Part shown: piece by piece, positions 1-12,702 of the stretch | Position numbering within the stretch: position 1 is the first letter of the stretch | How the letters are laid out: each line of letters starts with the position of its first letter | Assembly (NCBI RefSeq): GCF_025290835.2 | Contig: NZ_JAOCQD020000001.1 | Span: 620,001 to 684,000, forward strand | Direction: 5' to 3' | Origin: Aquabacterium sp. OR-4 | GTDB lineage: Bacteria; Pseudomonadota; Gammaproteobacteria; Burkholderiales; Burkholderiaceae_C | Length of the DNA: 64,000 bases | Made by a program: the position numbers and the translations under genes | Notes under the pieces: generated by a model | The model's database searches: none | Told to the model about the DNA's origin: nothing | The model's input: only the letters and a program-made list of their open reading frames with translations

Positions 1-750
1 GTGGTGAGCACCAAGTTCTTCTGGGGCCTGGATCGCGCCGGCGCGGCCATCAACCGCAAGGACACGCTCAACCGCAAGTACCTGATGCAGGCCATCGATG
101 CCTCGCTGCAGCGCTTCGGGCTCGATTTTGTCGACCTGGTGTACTGCCACCGCCCCGATCCGCACACGCCGATCGAGGAGACGGTGTGGGCCATGAGCGA
201 CATGATCAGCCGCGGCAAGGCGCTGTACTGGGGCACCAGCGAGTGGAGCGCGGGCGACATCCGCGCCGCCTGGGAGATCGCCGACCGCCACCACCTGCAC
301 AAGCCGGTGGTCGAGCAGCCGCAGTACCACCTGTTTCACCGCCAGCGGGTCGAAAAGGACTACGCCCGGCTGTACGAGGACATCGGCCTGGGCCTGACCA
401 CCTGGAGCCCGCTGGCCTCGGGCCTGCTCACCGGCAAATACCGCGACGGCGTGCCGGCCGACTCGCGCGGCGCGATGGACAACCTGGCCTTCCTGCGCGA
501 CGGCCTGACCGATGCCGCCAAGAACGCCGCGGTGGCGCAGCTGGCGCCGTTGGCCGCCGAGCTGGGCGGCAGCACCGCGCAGCTGGCCATTGCCTGGGCC
601 AGCAAGAACCCGCGCGTGTCGAGCGTGATCACCGGCGCGTCGCGCCTGTCGCAGCTGCATGACAACCTGGGCGCGCTGGCCATGGCCGACAAGCTCACGC
701 CCGAGGTGCTGGCGCGCATCGACGCCATCACCAGCCCGCTGGCCGCTTGA
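1..750 (+). CDS. Aldo/keto reductase (C-terminal part, cut by window start)
   Basis: The 249 visible residues match the C-terminal two thirds of the aldo/keto reductase family, closest to the group resembling voltage-gated K+ channel beta subunits (NADP-dependent reductases of aldehydes and ketones). Visible landmarks are [10 protein letters not shown], the [12 protein letters not shown] strand, [14 protein letters not shown], and the coenzyme-binding segment [17 protein letters not shown] near the C-terminus. The TIM-barrel start with the catalytic Asp/Tyr (usually about 80 residues) lies upstream of the window, so the GTG at base 1 is probably not the true start. Substrate cannot be assigned. 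Confidence 0.85.
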   Translation: MVSTKFFWGLDRAGAAINRKDTLNRKYLMQAIDASLQRFGLDFVDLVYCHRPDPHTPIEETVWAMSDMISRGKALYWGTSEWSAGDIRAAWEIADRHHLHKPVVEQPQYHLFHRQRVEKDYARLYEDIGLGLTTWSPLASGLLTGKYRDGVPADSRGAMDNLAFLRDGLTDAAKNAAVAQLAPLAAELGGSTAQLAIAWASKNPRVSSVITGASRLSQLHDNLGALAMADKLTPEVLARIDAITSPLAA

Positions 751-801
751 GGCCGGTGGCGCCAGGGCGCGCTGCGCGCGGCCCGGTGCCACCTGGGGCG
801 A

Positions 802-1149
802 TCAGCCCTGCAGCTTGAGCTCGCTCTTCACGTCCTTGACGCCCGGCACGGCGGCGGCCAGCTTCAGCGCGGTGTCGGCCGACTCGGCGTTCGGCGCGGT
901 GCCGCTGAGCACCACCACGCCAGCGGTGGTGCTGACGCTGATCTTCAGCGCGGCCAGGCGCTGGTCTTCCATCAGCGCGGCCTTCACGCGGGCGGTGATC
1001 TGGCTGTCGTCGGCCGAGCTGGCGGCGGCCGGTTGTTGCGGCTGTTGTTGCGGCTGCTGCGCCACGTCGGCGGCCTGTGCGGCCAGCGCGATGCCCAGGC
1101 CAAGTGCGGTGGTGGCCAGCAGGCGCGACAGGGTGAGGGTGTGGGTCAT
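802..1149 (-). CDS. Periplasmic BON-domain protein
   Basis: A 115-residue exported protein: N-terminal signal peptide (hydrophobic run ending AAQA-AD near residue 22), a Gln/Pro-rich linker, then one BON domain (ITARVKAALMEDQRLAALKISVST to the VPGVKDVKSEL end). BON domains are OsmY-type modules thought to bind membranes or phospholipids under osmotic stress. The ATG at 1149 is chosen because it begins the signal peptide and has GGAGAAG just upstream; a longer frame to 1281 has no signal character. It follows the regulator gene ending at 1340 on the same strand, but the 190-base gap suggests its own promoter. Confidence 0.85.
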   Translation of the reverse strand: MTHTLTLSRLLATTALGLGIALAAQAADVAQQPQQQPQQPAAASSADDSQITARVKAALMEDQRLAALKISVSTTAGVVVLSGTAPNAESADTALKLAAAVPGVKDVKSELKLQG

Positions 1150-1339
1150 GAGCTTCTCCGACGATGGGGGGTTGAGATCGCGGCACCGGGTGGCGCCACA
1201 AGCACTCAAGGGCAATCGCCGTGCCAGCAGAAAAAACCCTTGCGCAGCAATCACTTGGCGGCTCAAGCGGTGCTTTTGCACGCCTTGACGGCGGCTGGGG
1301 CGGGTTTTTTGTCGCCGGGTGGCGACAGCCTGGCGGCCT

Positions 1340-2886
<1,547 letters not shown>

Positions 2887-2890
<4 letters not shown>

Positions 2891-3615
2891 CGGCTGGCCG
2901 CCGCGGCGGCGGGCAGGGCCCGCTCGATCGCCTTCAGCGCCTCGAGCTTGTCCTGCAGCTGCTCGCCGCGGCGCTGGCTGTCGCGCAGCTGGCTGCTCAG
3001 GCGCTCGAGGCTGTCCTGCCAGCGGCGCTGGTCGGCCAGGCGGGCGGCCATCAGCGTCGCCAGCGGCTGCAGCGCGTCGTCGGCCGGCAGCTGCGCGCTG
3101 GCCGCCGCCAGCTGCTGCTGGGCGGCCGCCAGCTCGGCCGCCGGCGCCGGCACACCGGCGCGCAACTGGCTGGCCGTGCCGGCGCGGCGCAGGGCCGTGG
3201 CCAGCAGCGCCTGGCGCTCATCACCGGCGGTGGCGCTGGCACTGGCCGCCGGTGTGCAGGGCGCGCTGGCCAGCGTGGCCGAGGCCGCTGGCGCCGCGCT
3301 GGCGGCCGCGGCGGCCGGGGTGGCGGGCAGGGCCGGCGCGGCTGGCGGGGCGGGGGGCAGCAGCTGGCAGGCCCCCAGCAGCGCGGCCAGGGTGGCCAGG
3401 GTGGCCAGCCGGGCCCGGCTGAGCGGGCCGCGCTGCCGCCACGGGCGCGGCCCGGCCGGCGGGTGGGCGCCACGGTGGGCGCCATGGGCAGGGCCAGGGG
3501 CGGGGCCAAGGTCTGGGCCAAGGTCTGGGCCAAGAGCGCGGCCAAGAGCGCGGCCAAGAGCGCGGCCATGGATGGGGCCACGGCAGGCGGGCGGGTGGGG
3601 AACGGTCGGGGTCAT
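2887..3615 (-). CDS. Proline/alanine-rich putative lipoprotein (QseG position)
   Basis: A 242-residue protein between kinase and response regulator, the place of QseG in enterobacteria. A lipobox, LLGAC with Cys83, follows a basic and hydrophobic stretch (residues 60-82). The C-terminal part (about 150-235) is helical with heptad-like Leu/Gln content and could be a coiled coil. The ATG at 3615 overlaps the kinase stop (ATGA) and there is no ATG, GTG or TTG in frame between it and Cys83, so an unusual leader of about 57 residues precedes the signal peptide; it is encoded partly by a 12-bp tandem repeat. No clear sequence match to QseG is visible, so function is inferred from position. Confidence 0.6.
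3505..3576. repeat. 12-bp tandem repeat, six units
   Basis: Two units of gccaaggtctgg, three of gccaagagcgcg and one degenerate unit follow each other without gap. Because the unit is 12 bases, each copy adds four residues (R-A-L-G or P-D-L-G) to the leader of the lipoprotein gene on the minus strand without changing frame. Confidence 0.9.
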
Positions 3616-5093
3616 CGGGGCAGCTGGATGCAGAAATGCGCGCCGTGGGCGCTGGGCAGCAGGCGGGCGCTGCCGCCATGGGCCTGGGCCACCTCGCGCA
3701 CGATGGCCAGGCCCACGCCGCTGCCCTGGCGCGCCGGTGGCGTGCCGCTGGCATCGGGTGGTGGCGGGCGCCCCTGGAAGAAGGGCTCGAACACATGCGC
3801 GGCGTCGGCCTCGGCCACGCCGGGGCCCTGGTCGATGCAGTCGATCTGCACGCCCTCGGGGGTGTGGCCGGCGCGCAGCGTCACCTGGCCATCGGCCGGG
3901 CTGAAGCGCAGCGCATTGCTCAGCAGATTGGCCACCGCGCTGCCCAGGGTCTCGGGGTCGATCGCGGCCGTCACGCTGGCGTCGGCCTGCACCGTGACGT
4001 GCAGGCCCTTGGCCGCGCTTTGCAGGCGCTGGGCCTCAGCGGCGGCGTGCAGCAGCGGCGCCAGCGGCTGGCGCTGGCGCGGCGCGCGCGGCGTCTCGAA
4101 GGCCAGCGCCTGGTAGCGCAGCAAGGCCTCGATCTGCTGCTGCAGGGCCAGGCTGTTGTCATGCAGGATGCGCAGGATCTCGGCCTGGTCGGCCGCCAGC
4201 GGGCCGGCCACGCCGTCCTGCAGCAGCGCCACGCCCTCGCGGATGGCGGCCAGCGGGGTCTTGAGCTCGTGCGAGACATGGCGCACGAAGCGCGCCTGGT
4301 CCGACTCCAGCTCGGCCAGGCGCAGGCGCAGCCAGTCGAGCTGCCGGCCCAGCTGGCGCAGATCGGCCGGCCCGCGCACCTGGATCGGTGCCTCGAGCTG
4401 GTTGTTGCCCAGCCGGCCGATGGCCTGCACCAGCTGGGCCATCGGCCGCGCCAGCCAGTGCGCCAGGCCCCAGGCCAGGCCGGCGCCCAGCACGAGGGTG
4501 CCCAGCACCAGCGCGCTGATCAGCCGCTGCTGGCGCTCCAGCGCGGCCAGCTGCTCGCGCTGGCGCTGCTGCAGCACCTGGCGGCCCTGCGCGCCCAGCG
4601 TCTCGTTGAGGGCATGCAGGCGCACAAAGCGCGGGCCCAGCTGGGCCAGGGCCTCGCGCGGCCGGCGCCCGGGCTGCTGCAGGATGGCCACCACCGCGTC
4701 GGCCTGCTGGCCCCAGGCCTGCAGCGCTGCATCGGGCGCGGCCGCCATGCCGCCGGCCTGGGTGCGCGCCTCGCGCAGCGCGGCGTCGAAGCGCTGGCGC
4801 AGGCCGGGGTCCTCCAGCACCAGGTACTGGCGCGCGCTGCGCTCCATGGCCACGGTGAGCTCGGCCAGCGACTGGGCGCGTGCGGTCAGCGCCACGGCGT
4901 CCTGCGCCGCCTGGCGGCCCTGCCAGGCCGAGCGGTCGAGCGCCGACAAGGCCTGCACCGCGGCGCCACCCATCAGGGCGGTGATCAGCAGCAGCGCGGC
5001 CAGCAGCAGCTGGCGAAACGACAGGCCCCGGCCCCAGGGCGCCGGCCCCAGGGTGGGCCGCTGCAGCGAGAACTTGGGCAGAACGGCGGACAC
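3612..5093 (-). CDS. Sensor histidine kinase, GlrK/QseE type
   Basis: A 493-residue membrane kinase: first membrane helix about residues 28-50, a helical periplasmic sensor region rich in Gln/Ala, second helix about 190-212, a HAMP linker, the dimerisation/phosphoacceptor helix [11 protein letters not shown] with H275, and a HATPase domain (N box near [11 protein letters not shown], then DQGPGV and [12 protein letters not shown]). It should autophosphorylate and pass phosphate to the activator at 1340-2890. It is first in a three-gene operon in which each stop overlaps the next ATG by 4 bases. The signal is not deducible. Confidence 0.92.
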   Translation of the reverse strand: MSAVLPKFSLQRPTLGPAPWGRGLSFRQLLLAALLLITALMGGAAVQALSALDRSAWQGRQAAQDAVALTARAQSLAELTVAMERSARQYLVLEDPGLRQRFDAALREARTQAGGMAAAPDAALQAWGQQADAVVAILQQPGRRPREALAQLGPRFVRLHALNETLGAQGRQVLQQRQREQLAALERQQRLISALVLGTLVLGAGLAWGLAHWLARPMAQLVQAIGRLGNNQLEAPIQVRGPADLRQLGRQLDWLRLRLAELESDQARFVRHVSHELKTPLAAIREGVALLQDGVAGPLAADQAEILRILHDNSLALQQQIEALLRYQALAFETPRAPRQRQPLAPLLHAAAEAQRLQSAAKGLHVTVQADASVTAAIDPETLGSAVANLLSNALRFSPADGQVTLRAGHTPEGVQIDCIDQGPGVAEADAAHVFEPFFQGRPPPPDASGTPPARQGSGVGLAIVREVAQAHGGSARLLPSAHGAHFCIQLPR

Positions 5094-5230
5094 AGCCGCA
5101 GCCTAAGCCACGAACGGCGCGTTCTGCGGCGCTGCCGCGCGCCGGCGCTGGCGCCTGCTTGCACTTGTTGCAAGCTGCAGCGCAAGCTTGCGTCTGGATG
5201 CGATTGAGGGCCTGTCAGACCCCCAGCCTG

Positions 5231-5935
5231 TCAACCCTGCAGCGCGGCCAGCTGGGCCGGCGTGCCCACGTTCTGCCAGGCGCCGGGCCACAGGCTGCCG
5301 CCCAGGCGCCCGGCCGCGGCGGCGGCAAACAGGCGCGGGCCCAGTGGCGCATGCGTGCCGGGCGTGACCCCGGCCACCAGGCTGGCGCGCACCAGGGCCA
5401 GGTTGGCATAGGTCAGCGGCGTCGGATGGCCCTCGGCCGGGCGCTGCACGCGGCCGGCCGCATCCAGCGCGAAATCGCCCCGCGGGTGGAAGTCGGGGTT
5501 GGGCACCAGCCACAGGTGGGCGTCGTCGCCGCTGGCGGCAAAACGCTGCGCGGTCTCGGCGTCGAAGGTGAAGCCCGGCGCCACGATGTCGCCCGACACC
5601 AGCCAGAAGCACTCACCCAGCAGCGGCAGGGCCTTGGCAATGCCGCCGGCGGTCTCGAGCGCGCCGCCGTGGTCGCGGCCTTCCATCGAGTAATGGAGGG
5701 TCAGGCCCCAGCGCTGGCCATCGCCCAGCGCGGGTGCAAACCGGTCTTCCAGCCAGGCGGTGTTGATCACCACCTCGCGCACGCCGGCACGCGCCAGCGC
5801 GGCCAGGTGCCAGGTGATCATCGGCTGGCCATGCACCGGCAGCAGCGGCTTGGGCGTGTGATCGGTGAGCGGGCGCAGGCGTTCGCCGCGGCCGGCGGCC
5901 AGGATCAGGGCCTTGAGGTTGGGGGCTTGGCTCAT
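5231..5935 (-). CDS. murU: Sugar-1-phosphate nucleotidyltransferase, MurU-like
   Basis: A 234-residue nucleotidyltransferase of the size of MurU (N-acetylmuramate-1-phosphate uridylyltransferase, peptidoglycan recycling) and related mannose-1-phosphate guanylyltransferases. The N-terminus carries the nucleotide-binding signature [13 protein letters not shown] followed by [15 protein letters not shown] holds the metal-binding Asp, and the end has the [10 protein letters not shown] motif. The ATG at 5935 is used because it starts the Rossmann strand directly; an upstream in-frame ATG at 5980 adds 15 atypical residues. No anmK/amgK neighbour is visible on the 3' side, so the exact sugar is inferred from length and similarity. 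Confidence 0.75.
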   Translation of the reverse strand: MSQAPNLKALILAAGRGERLRPLTDHTPKPLLPVHGQPMITWHLAALARAGVREVVINTAWLEDRFAPALGDGQRWGLTLHYSMEGRDHGGALETAGGIAKALPLLGECFWLVSGDIVAPGFTFDAETAQRFAASGDDAHLWLVPNPDFHPRGDFALDAAGRVQRPAEGHPTPLTYANLALVRASLVAGVTPGTHAPLGPRLFAAAAAGRLGGSLWPGAWQNVGTPAQLAALQG

Positions 5936-6001
5936 CGGGCCGGCAGTGTAGGGGGCCTGCCGCAGGCCACCGCGGCCCACGGCCAGGCCTGCAGGCCTGG
6001 C

Positions 6002-6577
6002 TCACCCCAGCCCGATGGGTGCCGGCGCGCTTTGCACGATCTTGCGGAACAGCGGCTCGTAGGCACCGTCGGCGGCATGGCCGGTCAGCGGGTCGCGGTT
6101 GGCGGCAAAGGCCTCGTCCAGCGCCAGCCAGTCCTCGGGGCTGAAGTGCTCGCGCGCGGCAGGCAGGATCTCGCGCTCTTCCACCGCCATGTGCAACAGG
6201 TAGGCATCGACATAGCGGTCGAGGGCGGTCTCGAAGGCCTGGCGACGCGGCTCGCCCAGCACCTCGTAGGCCAGCAGCGCATGCTCGAGGCGGCGGATGG
6301 CGGCCTCGCCGCGGGCGTGGTCGGCGTCCAGCTTGTCCAGCGTGTCGGCCAGCGCCGGGCAGCGCGCGCGCACCAGCGGAAACAGCAGCTCGCTTTCCTT
6401 CGGGTGGTGCAGGCGCTCGGGAAACTCGTCCACGTACAGCAGCATGGCGCGCAGCACGTCGAAATCGGGCGCCTTGCCATCGCGGCGGGTTTGCTGCACC
6501 AGCAGCACCATCGAGCGCAGCATGGCGGCCAGCGCCTGGTGCTCGTCCTGGATCACGTGGAGAGAGGGGTGTCGCAT
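6002..6577 (-). CDS. Hemerythrin-domain protein
   Basis: A 191-residue cytosolic protein with the metal-binding pattern of HHE/hemerythrin domains: H in [20 protein letters not shown], a middle His in DADHARGE, and [14 protein letters not shown]. Such proteins bind a di-iron centre and act in oxygen or nitric oxide sensing, iron-sulfur repair or iron storage. The start at 6577 is preferred to the longer frame (6622) because the domain begins only a few residues later. It is divergent from tkt across a 225-base gap. Confidence 0.85.
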   Translation of the reverse strand: MRHPSLHVIQDEHQALAAMLRSMVLLVQQTRRDGKAPDFDVLRAMLLYVDEFPERLHHPKESELLFPLVRARCPALADTLDKLDADHARGEAAIRRLEHALLAYEVLGEPRRQAFETALDRYVDAYLLHMAVEEREILPAAREHFSPEDWLALDEAFAANRDPLTGHAADGAYEPLFRKIVQSAPAPIGLG

Positions 6578-6802
6578 GGTGGGGCCGCGGGCGGCGGGCT
6601 GCAGTGGTCGGGTCAGGCCCAAGGCTCGCGCCAGTGCGGCCGCCGCACCTTGCGCAGGATCAAGCGCGCTCGCGCAGGCGCCGGCGTGCCGTCAACAGCC
6701 GGCGCGCTGGCGCGCGCGTCTAAAATCCGGCGTTTTCCCGCCCTGACGCCTGCCCTCCCTGCGGGCGCCAGCACCCCTCCAAGCACCACCCCGGCACCGC
6801 GC

Positions 6803-8866
6803 ATGGCCCTCCCGACCTCCCCCGACACCCTCGGCCTGATGGCCAATGCGATCCGCGCGCTGGCGATGGACGCCGTGCAGCAGGCCAACAGCGGCCACCC
6901 CGGCGCGCCCATGGGCATGGCCGACATCGCGGTGGCGCTGTGGGGCGGGCACCTCAAGCACAACCCGGCCAACCCGCTGTGGCCCGACCGCGACCGTTTC
7001 GTGCTCAGCAACGGCCACGGCTCGATGCTGATCTACGCGCTGCTGCACCTGTCGGGCTACGACCTGCCGATGAGCGAGCTGCGCAACTTCCGCCAGCTGC
7101 ACAGCAAGACCCCCGGCCACCCCGAGGTGGGCATCACCCCGGGCATCGAGACCACCACCGGCCCGCTGGGCCAGGGCATCACCAATGCCGTGGGCATGGC
7201 GCTGGCCGAGAAGCTGCTGGCCGCCGAGTTCAACCGCCCCGGCCACAGCGTGGTCAACCACCACACCTACGCCTTCCTGGGCGACGGCTGCCTGATGGAG
7301 GGCATCAGCCACGAGGCCTGCGCGCTGGCCGGCGCCTGGAAGCTCAACAAGCTGATCGCGCTGTACGACGACAACGGCATCTCCATCGACGGCCAGGTGC
7401 AGCCCTGGTACGTGGACGACGCCGGCAAGCGCTTCGAGGCCTATGGCTGGAACGTCATCGGCCCGATCGACGGCCACGACGCTGCCGCGGTGAGCACCGC
7501 CATCGCCCAGGCCAAGGGCTCGGCCACGAAGCCCACGCTGGTGATCTGCAAGACCGCCATCGGCAAGGGTTCGCCCAACCGCGCCGGCACCAGCAAGGCC
7601 CACGGCGAGCCGCTGGGCGCTGAAGAGATCAAGCTCACCCGCGCGGCCCTGGGCTGGGTGCATGAGCCCTTCGTGATGCCCGAGGCCGCCTACGCCGCCT
7701 GGGACGCCAAGGCCGCCGGCGACACCGCCGAAACCGAGTGGGCGCAGCGTTTTGCCAGCTACAAGACCGCCTTCCCCGAGCTGGCGGCCGAGTTCGCGCG
7801 CCGCATGGCGGGCGATCTGCCGGCCGGCTTTGCCGAGGTGGCCGTCGAGGCCGTGGGCAGCGCCCACGACAAGGCCGAGACCGTGGCCAGCCGCAAGGCC
7901 AGCCAGATCGCGCTGGAGCACTTCACCGCCAAGCTGCCCGAGATGCTGGGTGGCTCGGCTGACCTGACCGGCAGCAACCTCACCAACACCAAGAGCACGC
8001 CGGCCTTGCGCATGGCCGCCGATGGCTCGGTGGTCAAGACCGAGGCCGGCGAGGGTGCGGACGGCCGCATCGGCCGCCACATCAACTACGGCGTGCGCGA
8101 GTTCGGCATGGCCGCCATCATGAACGGCGTGGCCCTGCACGGCGGCTACATCCCCTACGGCGGCACCTTCCTCACCTTCAGCGACTACAGCCGCAACGCC
8201 ATCCGCATGGCCGCGCTGATGAAGCTGCGCGTGATCCATGTCTTCACCCACGATTCGATCGGTCTGGGCGAGGACGGCCCCACGCACCAGAGCGTGGAGC
8301 ATGCCGCCAGCCTGCGCCTGATCCCCGGCCTGGACGTGTGGCGCCCGGCCGATACCACCGAAACCGCCGTGGCCTGGAGCATGGCCCTGGCCAACCGCCA
8401 GCGCCCCAGCGCGCTGCTGCTGAGCCGCCAGAACCTGCCCTACGCGCCCAAGGCCGATGCCGACGTCATCACCCAGGGCGGCTATGTGCTGGCCGAGCCC
8501 AGCGAAGTGGGCCTGAAGAAGAAGGCCCAGGCGGTGATCATCGCCACCGGCTCCGAGGTGCAGCTGGCGCTGCACGCCCAGGCCGCGCTGGCCCAGCGCA
8601 AGATCGCGGTGCGCGTGGTCTCGATGCCCAGCACCACGGTGTTCGACCGCCAGGGCATGAAGTACAAGCAGAGCGTGCTGCCAGCCAAGCTGCCGCGCAT
8701 CGCCATCGAGGCCGGCATCACCGACTTCTGGTGGAAATACGGCTGCGCCGCGGTGATCGGCATCGACACCTACGGCGAGAGCGCACCGGCGCCCGAACTG
8801 TTCAAGCACTTCCACCTCACGGCCGACAACCTGGTGGCCACGGTGCGCAAGGTGCTGGGCAAGTAA
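6803..8866 (+). CDS. tkt: Transketolase
   Basis: A full-length 687-residue thiamine-diphosphate enzyme that moves two-carbon units between sugar phosphates in the pentose phosphate or Calvin cycle. Landmarks: [20 protein letters not shown], the TPP-binding stretch from GDGCLMEG to DDNGIS, the pyrimidine-domain part with [14 protein letters not shown], and the C-terminal domain with [11 protein letters not shown]. The ATG at 6803 begins the conserved N-terminus; the open frame extends far upstream without protein character. A TAAAAT hexamer at 6721-6726 could be a -10 element. In many Burkholderiales gap follows tkt; here a restriction-modification pair lies between. Confidence 0.97.
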   Translation: MALPTSPDTLGLMANAIRALAMDAVQQANSGHPGAPMGMADIAVALWGGHLKHNPANPLWPDRDRFVLSNGHGSMLIYALLHLSGYDLPMSELRNFRQLHSKTPGHPEVGITPGIETTTGPLGQGITNAVGMALAEKLLAAEFNRPGHSVVNHHTYAFLGDGCLMEGISHEACALAGAWKLNKLIALYDDNGISIDGQVQPWYVDDAGKRFEAYGWNVIGPIDGHDAAAVSTAIAQAKGSATKPTLVICKTAIGKGSPNRAGTSKAHGEPLGAEEIKLTRAALGWVHEPFVMPEAAYAAWDAKAAGDTAETEWAQRFASYKTAFPELAAEFARRMAGDLPAGFAEVAVEAVGSAHDKAETVASRKASQIALEHFTAKLPEMLGGSADLTGSNLTNTKSTPALRMAADGSVVKTEAGEGADGRIGRHINYGVREFGMAAIMNGVALHGGYIPYGGTFLTFSDYSRNAIRMAALMKLRVIHVFTHDSIGLGEDGPTHQSVEHAASLRLIPGLDVWRPADTTETAVAWSMALANRQRPSALLLSRQNLPYAPKADADVITQGGYVLAEPSEVGLKKKAQAVIIATGSEVQLALHAQAALAQRKIAVRVVSMPSTTVFDRQGMKYKQSVLPAKLPRIAIEAGITDFWWKYGCAAVIGIDTYGESAPAPELFKHFHLTADNLVATVRKVLGK

Positions 8867-8882
8867 GCGCAGGGGCGCAGAG

Positions 8883-10079
8883 ATGAATGTTGCGCTGCCG
8901 CTCTTTCAGGCGTCGGATGAGACACGCCGGGAGAATGCGCTTCATTCGTACCCGGTGGTGTCGCTGTTCTCCGGCGCGATGGGCTTGGATCTCGGACTCA
9001 ACGAAGCCGGTCTGCGGGTTGCTGTGTCGCAGGACATTGACCGCTGGTGCGTGGAAACCATGCGTCGAAACGGGCACGTCGCGGTGGAAGGTGATATCCG
9101 TGACCTGCTGGCAGATGACCCGCACTGTCGCTTCCTGACTGACGTGGCGGGCATCTCGCCCAAGAAGGTGTTCGCCGTTGTGGGCGGTCCGCCTTGCCAG
9201 CCGTTTTCCACGGCCGGCAAGCGCCTGGGCGCAGAAGACGAACGCGGCCAGTTGTACGAACACTTCGTCGCTGTGGTCGAAGCCCTGCGGCCGCGCTTCT
9301 TCATCATGGAGAACGTCAAGGGCCTCGCCAGCATGCCAAGCCGTGCCGATGATCCTGACTCGCCGCCCTTGCTGGATGAGATCCTGGAGGCATTCGGGGA
9401 CGCGGGATACAAGACAGTGCATGGCGTGCTGGATGCGGTGCACTACGGCACGCCACAGTTCCGCGAACGGCTGGTCATCGTCGGCAGCCGAGATGCGGAG
9501 GACATCTTTTTACCGATCCCCACGCACTTCCACCGGCATCAAAACCCAGAGTGCCGCTGGCGCACCCTGGAGGATGCACTGCGCGAGCTGGGTGATCCCG
9601 GGCCCTGTGCCAGTCTTTCTGCCCAGGCCAGGAGATACCTCGCCATGGTGCCTGCCGGGGGAAACTGGAAGAGCCTGCCGTCGCACGTCGCGCGCGAAGC
9701 CATGGGCGGCGCCTTTGAGTCAGGCGGAGGCAAGGTGGGCTTCTTCCGCCGTTTGAGCTTCTCGGAGCCTTCGCCGACCTTGGTCACGTCGCCCAATCAG
9801 AAGGCGACCATGCTTTGTCACCCCACCGAACTTCGAACTTTGTCGGTGAGGGAATACGCCCGCATTCAGCAATTCCCTGACAACTGGGTGTTCGAGGGGC
9901 GTTCGGCCGAAGCGTATCGGCAGATTGGCAATGCTGTCCCGGTGCCGTTGGGGCGAGCCCTGGGCCAGATGCTGCTCGCCGTGGCGCAGGGCAATGCAGA
10001 GGTCAAGGTCAAGCGAATGCGAGGAACGTCGGTGCACAAACGCATGGCATGGTTGCCAGGGGGCAACGATGATCAGTGA
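8883..10079 (+). CDS. DNA (cytosine-5) methyltransferase of a type II R-M system
   Basis: A 398-residue C5 methylase: AdoMet motif I FSGAMGLDLG (29-38), motif IV GGPPCQPFS with nucleophile C105, motif VI ENV (143-145), motif VIII around QFRERLVIV, a variable target-recognition region about 190-300, then motif IX/X (RIQQFPDNW, YRQIGNAVP). It should methylate the site cut by the next gene, whose ATG overlaps its end by 11 bases. Codon use and base composition are visibly less GC-biased than tkt and gap on either side, consistent with acquisition. Start at 8883 follows a weak GCAGAG. Confidence 0.95.
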   Translation: MNVALPLFQASDETRRENALHSYPVVSLFSGAMGLDLGLNEAGLRVAVSQDIDRWCVETMRRNGHVAVEGDIRDLLADDPHCRFLTDVAGISPKKVFAVVGGPPCQPFSTAGKRLGAEDERGQLYEHFVAVVEALRPRFFIMENVKGLASMPSRADDPDSPPLLDEILEAFGDAGYKTVHGVLDAVHYGTPQFRERLVIVGSRDAEDIFLPIPTHFHRHQNPECRWRTLEDALRELGDPGPCASLSAQARRYLAMVPAGGNWKSLPSHVAREAMGGAFESGGGKVGFFRRLSFSEPSPTLVTSPNQKATMLCHPTELRTLSVREYARIQQFPDNWVFEGRSAEAYRQIGNAVPVPLGRALGQMLLAVAQGNAEVKVKRMRGTSVHKRMAWLPGGNDDQ

Positions 10080-10836
10080 CGCGGCGCTTGGCGCAGAGGT
10101 CGGCCGTCTCCTCGAAGTGCTCTACCAGAAGCGCTTCGCGGCGCTCGACCGCCTGACCTTGAGTGATCTGCTCGCGAAGAATCCCTATCTGTATCGCGCA
10201 CTCGGGCTGACCAAGCCGTCAAATTTCATCGAACAGTTGCTGATTGCTCGCGTTTCCAGTTCTGACGAGACGATTTTCGGCAATGATTTTCTGGAGCCTT
10301 TGGCAGTCTTTGCGGCCAGGCATGGCGTTGGGCACAAAAAGGGTGTGCAGGTCAATGTGGGCGCTGGCGCGGGACAGGACATTGCAATTGAAACGCCGGA
10401 CGCCTATCTGGCGGTGTCGGTCAAATCAGGCAAGAACATCTTCAATTCGCAGAGTGACAAGGGGCAGTCGGCCGAATTCAAGGCTTTGCAGGCCCGCTTG
10501 AAAAAGCTCAACAAGATGTTCAGGCCGATCATCGGCTATGGCTATGGCCGCAAGGCCGTACGCGCGGAGTCCGCCGTAGAGAAGCTCGCGGGCCAGGCGT
10601 TCTGGCGCGAGCTCTCGGGAGAAGAGGACTTCTACCTTCGCATCAGCCGGGCCATGGCGCCATTCGCAACCGAGCATGGCGCGGCATACCGCGCTCAGTT
10701 TGAGCGGGCGCAGTGCCGCCTGTTGAAGCAGTTCATGCTGCACTTTGTGGGTGACGATGGCGAGGTTCTCTGGGATGCACTGGTAGCGTTCAACAGCTCG
10801 GTGGCAAGGCCGGCGCGGTTGAAAGATCTTGGCTGA
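10069..10836 (+). CDS. Type II restriction endonuclease, PmeII/EcoO109I-like
   Basis: A 255-residue protein resembling the PmeII family of type II endonucleases: NPYLYRAL, an SSSDETIFGNDFLEPLAVF segment, GQDIAIE (D104, E108) followed by YLAVSVKSGKN (candidate catalytic acidic residues and K119 of a PD-(D/E)XK core), and GQAFWRELSGEEDFYLRI. The start at 10069 lies inside the end of the methylase gene (11-base overlap), the usual arrangement of a coupled pair. Family assignment is from pattern recognition; cleavage specificity cannot be read from the sequence. Confidence 0.82.
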   Translation: MISDAALGAEVGRLLEVLYQKRFAALDRLTLSDLLAKNPYLYRALGLTKPSNFIEQLLIARVSSSDETIFGNDFLEPLAVFAARHGVGHKKGVQVNVGAGAGQDIAIETPDAYLAVSVKSGKNIFNSQSDKGQSAEFKALQARLKKLNKMFRPIIGYGYGRKAVRAESAVEKLAGQAFWRELSGEEDFYLRISRAMAPFATEHGAAYRAQFERAQCRLLKQFMLHFVGDDGEVLWDALVAFNSSVARPARLKDLG

Positions 10837-10860
10837 AGCCGTTTCGTCCGACCGACACCT

Positions 10861-12515
<1,655 letters not shown>

Positions 12516-12590
12516 TCGGCGCGGCCTGGGCCCGGGCGGCAGTGCGCCGCCCGGCCGGTATCGCAGCGTTACCGACAGGCAGCATTTCTT

Positions 12591-12621
12591 CACGTGGCCG
12601 GCATAGCATGCCGGCCACGTG
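12591..12621. terminator. Perfect 13-bp inverted repeat after gap
   Basis: CACGTGGCCGGCA, a 5-base loop, then its exact reverse complement. It lies 75 bases past the gap stop. There is no T-run after it (cgtttcggg follows), so it is either a hairpin terminator of the kind common in GC-rich genomes or a dyad protein-binding site with CACGTG cores. Confidence 0.5.
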
Positions 12622-12702
12622 CGTTTCGGGGCTGTGGCCGATGGGGCGCGTGACGGCCTTTTAGGCGCTTTGCCCGGCGCCAGCTTCTGGAATGATCCGC
12701 CG

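Noticed and set aside
1300..1330. Rho-independent terminator after the GlrR-like gene
   Set aside because: The T-run precedes the hairpin on the plus strand, so on the transcribed minus strand the hairpin is followed by A's.
5159..6802. Long open extension upstream of tkt
   Set aside because: It runs antisense to the MurU-like and hemerythrin genes and its translation has no protein character; tkt starts at 6803.
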